Assembly (NCBI GenBank): GCA_949282205.1
Contig: CASDOS010000026.1
Span: 1-45,493, forward strand
DNA: 45,493 bases
Source of the DNA: an uncultured Alphaproteobacteria bacterium
GTDB taxonomy: Bacteria > Pseudomonadota > Alphaproteobacteria > RF32 > CAG-239
Direction: 5' to 3'
Shown here: one piece after another, positions 23,817-31,379 of the stretch
Position numbering within the stretch: position 1 is the first letter of the stretch
How the letters are laid out: each line of letters starts with the position of its first letter
Notes under the pieces: generated by a model
Databases searched by the model: none
What the model was told of the DNA's origin: nothing
Seen by the model: only the letters and a program-made list of their open reading frames with translations
Position numbers and translations under genes: made by a program

Positions 23817-25136
23817 TTAAAGATAAACGGAATCATCCACAAAATCCCCACCTGAAGAATGAGGTATTTTCAAAAGATATTCCGCATTTTGAATAGCAAA
23901 CGTGAGCGCCAACGCATCAGCGACATCGGTAGAACGCCCCAAACGTTTTTTAATCTCGGCTTTAGGTTCCAACTGCAACCGCCCGAGTGCGTCGAACATC
24001 TTAAGCGGCGCGGTCAAATCTTCCACCAAGCCGGAAAATTCGGGCAAAGAAACCGGCAAAGGCGAAGTCAGCCATTGCGCCACTCTTGCCCACATTTCCG
24101 CTCGTCTGTTGACATAGCGTTCGGTATTGTCAGCCCTCTCGCCAAAATTAACCGCAACAATATATTCAGCCAAGCCATTTGCCACCAACACATCATACAC
24201 ACCTGCACCAAGACCTCCCACATCAATACAAACTCTTGCCGGCTTATCTTCGGCAATAATAGCGCCGATAAGATGCGCCACTTGCACCACGTCAAGTTTT
24301 TGAAACGTTTTGAATTGTGAAACTTGCCTTCCGTGCCGATAGCAAATAGCAGTTTTGTCATCGCCGAAACGCGCCACATCAACCCCGATAATCAGCGGAG
24401 CGGTATCGTCATTGATTTTAATATCGTTTTCCAGCGCCCGATATACTTCTTCTCGCCCGATTAAATGGTTGTCCGCTGATAGGCGCGGTTCTCCTTCCCA
24501 AACGTGCAGATATTCGCCGTAATTTTCATTTTTCATCTTAAGTGCCAACCGCTTCATGTTGTCGGGACAATACGGATTGTCATAATAGTTGACCTTACGA
24601 ACAATCGTGTCATTGTCGGGATGAAGAGCGAGAGCTTTCCAAACGGGATCGTTTTCCTCTTCACGGTTGAGGGAAAGCCAAATTTCGGCATTGGGTTTAC
24701 GAATGGTCGGATCCAAAATTTGCCATGCGCGTTCTGAAATTTTCTGCGCTTCTTCGCACCAACAAATATCCACCCCTTCAAGCGATTTGATGTTTTGCGC
24801 ATTATGCTCCAAAATTCCTTTAAAGATAAATTTCGATTTGTTTTTAAGATTAACGATTTTATCTTCATAGAGGCGGTATTCATCGAGTTGATAAAACGCA
24901 ATTCTGTCGGCGATGAGTTTATAAACGGAATCTTTGATGGAGTTTTGCACCTCACGCACGCAAGCGATTAAGAGTTTACGACTGGTTGCAAGCGTAAGAA
25001 GCGCATCGGCAAACGCATAAGATTTACCACCGGCTCTTCCGCCGTAAAACATCTTATAGCGAGCATTTGCCGTCAAGAGTTCACGAAACGCCCTCGGCAA
25101 TTGCACTTTCATTTCTTTTTGCACCAGTTTCACCAT
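23817..25136 (-). CDS. Phage terminase large subunit
   Basis: Packaging motor ATPase/nuclease. Counting from the earliest possible start (a TTG at 25166), Walker A GGRAGGKS is at 42-49 and Walker B VDICWCEEA at 132-140, followed by a coupling region. The RNase H-like nuclease has D263 (IIGVDVARFGDDKT), D315 (VCIDVGGLGAG) and D414/D417 (STDVADALAL), all intact. The organisation is that of the Terminase_3/PBSX-type family. The ATG at 25136 (439 residues) is the first ATG and avoids overlap with terS; a TTG or GTG start slightly upstream is possible, since no good Shine-Dalgarno sequence decides it. Confidence 0.93.
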   Translation of the reverse strand: MVKLVQKEMKVQLPRAFRELLTANARYKMFYGGRAGGKSYAFADALLTLATSRKLLIACVREVQNSIKDSVYKLIADRIAFYQLDEYRLYEDKIVNLKNKSKFIFKGILEHNAQNIKSLEGVDICWCEEAQKISERAWQILDPTIRKPNAEIWLSLNREEENDPVWKALALHPDNDTIVRKVNYYDNPYCPDNMKRLALKMKNENYGEYLHVWEGEPRLSADNHLIGREEVYRALENDIKINDDTAPLIIGVDVARFGDDKTAICYRHGRQVSQFKTFQKLDVVQVAHLIGAIIAEDKPARVCIDVGGLGAGVYDVLVANGLAEYIVAVNFGERADNTERYVNRRAEMWARVAQWLTSPLPVSLPEFSGLVEDLTAPLKMFDALGRLQLEPKAEIKKRLGRSTDVADALALTFAIQNAEYLLKIPHSSGGDFVDDSVYL

Positions 25137-25158
25137 TTTAATACGCTCATTCAACACG

Positions 25159-25557
25159 TTACACAAATTTCACCACAATTTCCTTCAAATTTCTTCCGTC
25201 ATCATTTTCGTCATCATTATTTTGGATCGTTGACCAAATCGGTTCCGGACAAGCCTTTTGCGCCAACCATTTTTCGGTTTCGATTAACAGTTTGGCGGTA
25301 GAATTATCGATTTCTCCGGCTTTAAGCTCTGCAATAATTTTACGAATATTATCGGTACATCTGTCGGCATAATCGGCCAACGCCAGTTGATATGCTTTAG
25401 CCAGCAAAGGATTAGCCGCCGTTACCTCATAAAATTGTTTTGTACCGATACCGTTTTTCTGACAAGCGGTAAAAAGAGAAGCCCCTTTACGGAGCGCATC
25501 AAACACCGCCGCCAAGATTTCCTCATCATTTTTTATAACTTTTTTTCTAACACCCAT
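25159..25557 (-). CDS. Phage terminase small subunit
   Basis: A 132-residue DNA-recognition subunit. It starts MGVRKKVIKNDEEILAAVFD and has a helix-turn-helix (GASLFTACQKNGIGTKQFYE), then NPLLAKAYQLALADYADRCT and two helices ending in ETEKWLAQKACPEPI; this is the standard TerS layout (S----C---G------Y-W----P-L---Y--A---). I chose the ATG at 25557; ATG 25566 would add three residues. The upstream frame to 25656 is cysteine-rich and probably not coding. It is the first gene of the cassette. Confidence 0.85.
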   Translation of the reverse strand: MGVRKKVIKNDEEILAAVFDALRKGASLFTACQKNGIGTKQFYEVTAANPLLAKAYQLALADYADRCTDNIRKIIAELKAGEIDNSTAKLLIETEKWLAQKACPEPIWSTIQNNDDENDDGRNLKEIVVKFV

Positions 25558-25646
25558 AATAACCATACCTATACACGAGAGCCCGAATGTGCCAAAGCAG
25601 CAACACATTGCGATTATGCTCGTATCACAATCGCCCCGCCCGATAC

Positions 25647-25667
25647 ATTTTTGCATAATGCAAAAAT
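25647..25667. promoter_or_regulatory. Perfect palindrome upstream of terS
   Basis: ATTTTTGCAT, one A, ATGCAAAAAT: two perfect 10-base arms, about 90 bases upstream of the terS start. It could be an operator, a TerS/pac recognition site, or a hairpin in the leader. Confidence 0.45.
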
Positions 25668-25876
25668 CCCATAATTGGCTAAAGAGAAAGAGTGCATATC
25701 TTTTTTTATAGGAGAATTGACTTTTTCTTATAGAAGTAGATAAGGTATCGAATTCTTGTCATAAACAAAATCAAAGTTTACTTTTAATTGAATAAGGTAT
25801 TCATCCTCTCCGTCTGCAGAAAACAGAGCAAGCGAAGTTACATAAAAAAGGTCTTCATTTTTTTCGCACTAAAAAA

Positions 25877-25898
25877 GCCGTCGACAGAAATCGACAGC
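25877..25898 (-). terminator. Leader terminator 2 of the terminase unit
   Basis: Minus strand GCTGTCGA, loop TTTCTG, TCGACGGC (one G-T), then six T. It lies between promoter B (26063-26091) and terS. Confidence 0.75.
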
Positions 25899-25944
25899 AT
25901 TCAGCGCTCAAAGCCGAGACTTATTTATTAGTGCCACTAAAAAA

Positions 25945-25969
25945 CGCCGCCGATAAAAAACCGACAGCG
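25945..25969 (-). terminator. Leader terminator 1 of the terminase unit
   Basis: Minus strand CGCTGTCG, a 9-base loop, CGGCGGCG (two G-T pairs), then six T. It resembles the hairpin 60 bases downstream, both having GCTGTCG on the 5' arm and CACT after the T-run on the other strand. Confidence 0.65.
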
Positions 25970-26062
25970 CTCATTAATGACATTCAATGAAAATTTAAAC
26001 TTTAAAAATAATTTATCTCAAGATTCAACTATTTTGATACGCACTCTTCCACGATACCCAAA

Positions 26063-26091
26063 CTTATAGCACCCCCTGACAGAGATGTCAA
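26063..26091 (-). promoter_or_regulatory. Phage promoter B (terminase-portal unit)
   Basis: Minus strand TTGACA (26086-26091), exactly 17 bases, TATAAG (26063-26068). The -35 overlaps TGACA-TCTC-TGTCA, the same inverted repeat as in promoter A. The gap from terS (25558) to the next gene (26230) otherwise holds two terminators, one palindrome and a 46-codon orphan frame. Confidence 0.82.
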
Positions 26092-26229
26092 TAGTTTCGG
26101 ATTCAAAATGATAAAAAAAATAAGCAAGTTAAAACAGGAGGTTAAACAAATTGTGCATATAATTTTTGTTTAATTGACTAAAAACCGCCCACAAATTAGG
26201 GTATAAAGGAGAAAAAAAAGAGAAAAAAG

Positions 26230-28059
26230 ATGCGCAAAGACGATATAAAAAGCCCCCGAAAGCCGTTCAGAACCGAAAAAAAGGCTGAAACAAGCCCCCA
26301 ATCGGTAAAAAGAAACATATCAAAACAAGCCGTTGCGACAACCAAAAGAACAATAAAAACACGAGGATGGCAAGAAGATATAATAAATTTCGACCTTAAA
26401 GCCCTCTTGGAGCAATGGTACGCAAAAGCCGACAAGCCGTTCTGGTGCGCCTTTTTGACGGCATTTATCGGATTAAATCTGATATTTCTGTACCATGGAG
26501 CACATTTTCTGTTCGGAGACCACGATTGGCAATATTTAAAAGAAGGCGTACCAGTGGGCGCCGGTCTGTTTGAAGGCAGATTTACACAATTTATCCCCAT
26601 AAATATATTGAGCCGCGGCGAGATATACCCGATAATTAATAATGTATTGGGTTTCGCGGGCTTTTCGTTAGGGATAGCCCTTCTCGCCCAATATTGGAAC
26701 ATACCGCATCAAAAAAAGCATTACACACTATTTGCATTGTTCTCCAGCATAACGCCCTACATTTTATCTTTTATGTATTTTGCGTTTTTGGTAATACCGG
26801 TTCTTGGGTGGAATGCTTTTGTTATCGGTGCGTTAGTAATAAGTGAAAAAGAACAGCGCTTTTCACTGGTGCGAACAACATTAGCCGTTTTATTAATTAT
26901 AATGGCAATGGGAGGATACCCGCCTGTTATCAACCTAATCGTTGTTGCTTTAAGTATCAAATTATTAAGCAACAGTTTGCACCTTACGCCAAAAACCGGA
27001 TTAAAAACATTTATAAAAGAACAATTTAAGCGCTACAAATGGAGCCTATTCAACCTCATCATCGGTTTGATAGGCTATAAACTATGCTTATGGAGCTTAG
27101 AGCAAAGCGGTGCTGTCAACACGTCATATTATAACTTGCAAACCACACCGATAAGCGAATGGGGAAGTAAGTTTATCTTAGTCAGCCAAGACGTCATCCG
27201 CCAATTTATGGTAACATTACCGTTCATCACCACCGGCTACAAAACTCTAAGCGCCCTTTTAGTAATTTTAGGATTATACATGATAATCAATAGGTTAGCA
27301 GATAAAGCTGCCCCAATTTCTCAAAAATTCATCATTTTTGCCTTAACTATTATCTGCCTTTACGCCCCGTTGGTTACCTTGTTTATTTCCACCTCGCTGG
27401 CTGAAACGGAATTCTCTCCGCGTATTGACTTTTTCGGCTTAATGTATTTATACGCCGGCTTTTTTGCCCTGATACAAAGTGCCCCCTCTTCTACACAATT
27501 CTTCAAAAATCTTGGCACCCTCCTCGCCGTTGCAATTATTTTCGTATCAACCAATAATCTGTTTGAAGCCGAAAAAGTATGGAAACTAGGCTTTGATGCG
27601 GAGATGAAGTTATATCGCCGCGCTACGGCAAGAATAATGAGCTCGCCTGTTTTTTCGTTAAATCAAAAATACATCATGATACAAGGCGGAATTCCTTCAT
27701 ATCGTCCCCGCTATTATCATGAAAATTACGAAATTTCGAGTGCCGATTTACTTGATATATCGTATGTTCCGACCCAAAATTCCGGTGTAATGTGGAATTA
27801 CTATGCCCCCAAAGAATTTGCCGAAACAATATCATACGCCTATACATTGCTTCCGGATGGCGCAACGATTGAACAAATAAGAAGTTCACAAAATTGGCCT
27901 CATAAAAACAGCGCCGCCATATCAATATTACCGTGGCAGCAATATCAGTTGGAAGAAACCCCTCAAACACTACCGACAATTATTTCGCATCAACATTGGA
28001 TAATGCTTTTATTGACCGAAGACGGAGCGCAAAGCCTACGCCGCAATTATGGCTTATAA
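26230..28059 (+). CDS. GtrII-like O-antigen glucosyltransferase
   Basis: A 609-residue polytopic inner-membrane protein with about ten hydrophobic helices between residues 75 and 440. The segment HGAHFLFGDHDWQYLKEGVP, followed by GAGLFEGRFTQFIPINILSRGEI(Y)P, is the GtrII signature: an acidic/aromatic first periplasmic loop and the EGRF motif. Related serotype-conversion enzymes move glucose from a polyprenyl carrier onto O-antigen. The N-terminal 65 residues are basic and the C-terminal ~150 are soluble (RIMSSPVFSLNQKYIMIQGG). No GtrA/GtrB genes follow. Transcribed away from the phage unit; it may be host or phage lysogenic-conversion cargo. Confidence 0.75.
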   Translation: MRKDDIKSPRKPFRTEKKAETSPQSVKRNISKQAVATTKRTIKTRGWQEDIINFDLKALLEQWYAKADKPFWCAFLTAFIGLNLIFLYHGAHFLFGDHDWQYLKEGVPVGAGLFEGRFTQFIPINILSRGEIYPIINNVLGFAGFSLGIALLAQYWNIPHQKKHYTLFALFSSITPYILSFMYFAFLVIPVLGWNAFVIGALVISEKEQRFSLVRTTLAVLLIIMAMGGYPPVINLIVVALSIKLLSNSLHLTPKTGLKTFIKEQFKRYKWSLFNLIIGLIGYKLCLWSLEQSGAVNTSYYNLQTTPISEWGSKFILVSQDVIRQFMVTLPFITTGYKTLSALLVILGLYMIINRLADKAAPISQKFIIFALTIICLYAPLVTLFISTSLAETEFSPRIDFFGLMYLYAGFFALIQSAPSSTQFFKNLGTLLAVAIIFVSTNNLFEAEKVWKLGFDAEMKLYRRATARIMSSPVFSLNQKYIMIQGGIPSYRPRYYHENYEISSADLLDISYVPTQNSGVMWNYYAPKEFAETISYAYTLLPDGATIEQIRSSQNWPHKNSAAISILPWQQYQLEETPQTLPTIISHQHWIMLLLTEDGAQSLRRNYGL

Positions 28060-28079
28060 GGCAAATCCCCTAAAAAACA

Positions 28080-28108
28080 TTGACCAACCACAGAAAATAT
28101 GTTATTCT
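28080..28108 (+). promoter_or_regulatory. Sigma70 promoter of the 28150 gene
   Basis: TTGACC (28080-28085), 17 bases, TATTCT (28103-28108), about 35 bases before the ATG, which has its own GGGAGG site. Confidence 0.7.
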
Positions 28109-28149
28109 GATAGGAAATGGATTAAGGATATTATTATCGGGAGGTCAAA

Positions 28150-30408
28150 ATGTCCCTAAAAGATAAAATCAAGCAAACCGCAATGGGCGTAGCTATCAGC
28201 ACCGCCGGTCTCACACCGACAGCGGCACAAAACGCCGCACAGCCGGAAAATAATCCCGAGCAATATACCAAAACGATTACGATACGCAACGATTCCGTCC
28301 AAATGGTCGGTAACGCCACAGCCTACTATAACGAGCAAGACAATCAAATTTATGTAAAAAAAGGCGATATGAAGTGGAGTGATTTCGGCTTTAAGAACAC
28401 CCCGCCGGAAGCAGATGAATCACTTCAACTTGTTCATGAAGCCCAACACCAAATCAATATCCAGAAAAAACATTTAGGTACTGCCAATGTAAGTTTAAAC
28501 GAAAATTATCAACGCGATGTACACAATGAAATTACGGCTTTAATCGCAGAAAAATTGGAAATACACCGTCAATATCGTGCCGCAAAAGACCAAGCGGAAA
28601 AAGACACCATTATTGCAAAATATATACAAAACGATGCACACCGCAAATATATGACAGCCATCAAAGAAGGAAAGATAAAACCGGACAGCAATAAGAGTGC
28701 TGATTTTGATAAAGAAATGTCTTTTATAAAAAATGATGCCACGGAATACCGTGCCGACCCGACTGATGACAGATATAAACAGCAATGGACGCAATTAAGC
28801 ATGGCATATTTGAACCGAGTAGGAACAAATGCGCAGTCAAATCCGGAAGCACTAAAAAAAGAGATACATGACATATACCAAATTGGCGGGATTGATTTTA
28901 CAAAATATGGGAATCATAAAGATATGATTTTGGAAAATCAAAGCATAAAAGCTGCGGAAAATTTATTACATCAAGGCGCATCGCCCCAAAAAATAATAGC
29001 CTTTATGAACGAAGGCGAAGGCCCGTTTAAGCTAGCGGAAAGTTTAGATGTGAGCGGATTGTCAAAAGAACAAGCGGAAAAAGTCATACAAACGGCAATT
29101 ATCACTCAAGAATTGCAAGAAAACATCACCGAAGACATCTGCTTTGGTCAACAAGGCTCATATTCTTTCGATTATATATCGGATAATTTAAGAGAAAAGA
29201 CCGCCGTATATTTGGATATGAAATCAGATATATGGGCAAAGCACGGTACATTAAGCCCCACCGGCGATGAAGAGAAGTTTAATCGTCTGATGCAACAAGC
29301 CCAAAGCATAACATTAGATACGGAAGAATGGTTTAATAGCATCAAAGATGATTTACATCATTACACCAAAATTCAAACAGAAGAAGATATAAAAAATTTA
29401 ATAGAATCCGTCAAACAAAATCAAGGCAAGACCGTCAATCTCAACGATATTATTACTAATATGGATGAATACAAACTCCCCTTAGACGGTACGAGTAAAG
29501 AGGAAGTTTTAGAAGAAAGAGCGCAAAAAGCCAAAGAAGACGCGGATTTCTGGAAAGAATACTATAAGACTCACCCGCAAGAAGCAAAGCGGCTATCCAA
29601 TCCGTATGAAATGAGCATTATGGATTTGGAATCAGATATATTAAAAGACGAGTTAAGCGCGCGTCAAAAAGCCGAAGAAGAAGCAAAAAAGATAGAGCCG
29701 CTATACCCCAGACCACGCAATACGACCTACAAGTTATCTGACGGGGGAATTGATATAGCCATTCCCGAGAGCAGCTATGAGAAAGCCGAACTAAAACAGA
29801 TAAAAAACCGCCAAGGTGAGATTTTGGATATAACATTATTAGACGGCAAACCGCATGGTTTATATTCGATAATGGATAAAGACGGAAACATACAGAGTTT
29901 TAAGTTATATGACAAAGGCAAGGAAATAGATATAAGTCAACACGAATTAGAAATAAAGCAAGAAGAAAAAGACGGTGCGACGCATGAATATCTATTGTTG
30001 GACGGCAAGAAATTCGGAACGGAAAAGATAACCGGAGCGGACGGCACGCAAAAAGCGGCCTTTTGGGATATGCAAGGTTTGATACAAGGAAATGAGCAAG
30101 CCAGTATAGAAGTCCAAAAGAACACAACGGAAGACTATATCCCCTCACCGCTACGTCCGGAATATCAAACAGATATGGCGAAGCGCACGGAATTAAAAGA
30201 GGAGCTAAAGAATCAGGTCGGAGAGCTGCCGCCCCCGACAGCGGAAAATACCTCCAAACAATTGCGTTTTGACATACATATAAAATCGCATCAAAACCAA
30301 ACACGCAGCCCGGATGAATTTAGAGGCAGAAATTCGTCAAACGAAAGTAATAAACAAAACAGTACACAATTATATGTACCAATATGGCAGCAACAGAAAA
30401 CGCACTAA
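28150..30408 (+). CDS. Large protein with HEAQH zincin-like motif, unknown family
   Basis: A 752-residue protein; GGGAGG lies five bases before the ATG. The N-terminus (KIKQTAMGVAISTAGLTPTA) is a weak signal-like hydrophobic stretch. LQLVHEAQHQINIQKKHLG puts HExxH at residues 96-100, with a downstream acidic helix NEITALIAEKLEIHRQYRAA that could supply the third zinc ligand. The middle is helical and charged. Residues 540-680 contain beta-type repeats with LLDGK and DxDG-like turns (ITLLDGKPHGLYSIMDKDG; YLLLDGKKFGTEKITGADG). The tail is disordered. It could be a metallopeptidase, effector or polymorphic-toxin-like protein; I do not recognise a family. Confidence 0.6.
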   Translation: MSLKDKIKQTAMGVAISTAGLTPTAAQNAAQPENNPEQYTKTITIRNDSVQMVGNATAYYNEQDNQIYVKKGDMKWSDFGFKNTPPEADESLQLVHEAQHQINIQKKHLGTANVSLNENYQRDVHNEITALIAEKLEIHRQYRAAKDQAEKDTIIAKYIQNDAHRKYMTAIKEGKIKPDSNKSADFDKEMSFIKNDATEYRADPTDDRYKQQWTQLSMAYLNRVGTNAQSNPEALKKEIHDIYQIGGIDFTKYGNHKDMILENQSIKAAENLLHQGASPQKIIAFMNEGEGPFKLAESLDVSGLSKEQAEKVIQTAIITQELQENITEDICFGQQGSYSFDYISDNLREKTAVYLDMKSDIWAKHGTLSPTGDEEKFNRLMQQAQSITLDTEEWFNSIKDDLHHYTKIQTEEDIKNLIESVKQNQGKTVNLNDIITNMDEYKLPLDGTSKEEVLEERAQKAKEDADFWKEYYKTHPQEAKRLSNPYEMSIMDLESDILKDELSARQKAEEEAKKIEPLYPRPRNTTYKLSDGGIDIAIPESSYEKAELKQIKNRQGEILDITLLDGKPHGLYSIMDKDGNIQSFKLYDKGKEIDISQHELEIKQEEKDGATHEYLLLDGKKFGTEKITGADGTQKAAFWDMQGLIQGNEQASIEVQKNTTEDYIPSPLRPEYQTDMAKRTELKEELKNQVGELPPPTAENTSKQLRFDIHIKSHQNQTRSPDEFRGRNSSNESNKQNSTQLYVPIWQQQKTH

Positions 30409-30476
30409 ATCATCAGCACATTAAAAATCAGATATAAGAGAAGCCGCGATGTAAGTTTATCAAGACCACACAAAAA

Positions 30477-30496
30477 GAGCGCTGTAAACAGCGCTC
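30477..30496 (-). terminator. Intrinsic terminator of lolA
   Basis: Minus strand GAGCGCTG, loop TTTA, CAGCGCTC, then five T, 25 bases after the lolA stop. Confidence 0.88.
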
Positions 30497-30521
30497 ATAT
30501 TGGATATTTAGATAAAAGTAA

Positions 30522-31163
30522 TTATTTACGTTTAAAGCGGTCTTTACGGTCTGAATTTTGCGTTTTGCTAAATTTAAACAAACTTTCATCCAAAGTACCG
30601 TCGGTAACTGTATTATAGAGAGAGAGTGAAACCTCCATAGCTTGCGGAGTAACGACTTTCCACTGTTTAAGCTGCATCGGATTATTGGAAAAGACAAGAG
30701 TAAACGGCCCCAAATCACCGGCATTGGCATATTGCAAACCGATTTTCGTCACCCCCGGATCTTCATAAAAATCGGTAACTTTAAGTTCTTTCCCATCAAT
30801 TTTAACGGTATTGGCAAGCACGGCGGCCGCAGGAATATCCTCATAATCGATATTGGTGATTTGGTCGAGTTCTTTATCGTAATAGACAATATAATCGCCG
30901 TTACCGACAATCAGAATATTGGAGGGTTCATTATATTCCATACGAATTTTATTCGGTTTTTCGATATAAATACGCCCCTCCACCTGTTCACCGTTGCTAG
31001 CGATTTGCACAAAATCGGCGCGCATGGTTTTAAGCGAATTCAAATAGTTTTCCACTTTTTTAACATCTTGTGCGGAAGGAGAATTCTGCGCGGCAGCCGC
31101 ATCAAAACTTACAAAGAAACAACATACGCCCCCCAGCCAGGCAAGCAATTTAAAAAACTTCAT
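30522..31163 (-). CDS. lolA: LolA outer-membrane lipoprotein carrier protein
   Basis: A 213-residue periplasmic chaperone that takes lipoproteins from LolCDE to the outer membrane. The signal peptide is MKFFKLLAWLGGVCCFFVSF with cleavage after DAAAA. The family core follows: VENYLNSLKTMRADFVQIAS (L--L-(T/S)-(R)A-F-Q), GRIYIEKPNKIRMEYNEPSN (G-(I/L)---RPG--R--Y), then DGDYIVYYDKELDQ-like strands, and KQWKVVTPQ near the end (L--W-V-D-QG). Length and order fit. Start at ATG 31163 with AAGGA seven bases upstream. Own promoter and terminator. Confidence 0.9.
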   Translation of the reverse strand: MKFFKLLAWLGGVCCFFVSFDAAAAQNSPSAQDVKKVENYLNSLKTMRADFVQIASNGEQVEGRIYIEKPNKIRMEYNEPSNILIVGNGDYIVYYDKELDQITNIDYEDIPAAAVLANTVKIDGKELKVTDFYEDPGVTKIGLQYANAGDLGPFTLVFSNNPMQLKQWKVVTPQAMEVSLSLYNTVTDGTLDESLFKFSKTQNSDRKDRFKRK

Positions 31164-31196
31164 CACTCAATCCTTAAAAAAACTAAACTATGGTAT

Positions 31197-31225
31197 AAGA
31201 TAATCACGGTGCGTAATTTTTGCAA
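31197..31225 (-). promoter_or_regulatory. Sigma70 promoter of lolA
   Basis: Minus strand TTGCAA (31220-31225), 17 bases, TATCTT (31197-31202), about 34 bases before the ATG. Confidence 0.6.
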
Positions 31226-31311
31226 GTTAAAATAGCGTTTATCATCAACAAAGTCATATAGTAAAGGAAGTCAAGGATAGAAAAAAAAGCATAAAAAAAC
31301 CTTTGGAGATA

Positions 31312-31340
31312 TTGACTTCCCGTCAAAAATATGCTACACT
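31312..31340 (+). promoter_or_regulatory. Sigma70 promoter of the 31380 gene
   Basis: TTGACT (31312-31317), 17 bases, TACACT (31335-31340), 40 bases before the ATG at 31380. It is divergent from the lolA promoter. Confidence 0.7.
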
Positions 31341-31379
31341 CCGACGAATAAGCAAACTCTTATTAAGGTATCAAATTAA

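Noticed and set aside
25558..25656. N-terminal extension of TerS up to 25656
   Set aside because: The extra 33 residues (with CCCFGTFGLSC) are unlike TerS proteins; the frame crosses the palindrome region and the known family start fits ATG 25557.
25717..25745. Plus-strand promoter TTGACT-17-ATAAGG
   Set aside because: The -10 box is poor, and no plus-strand gene follows for nearly 500 bases.
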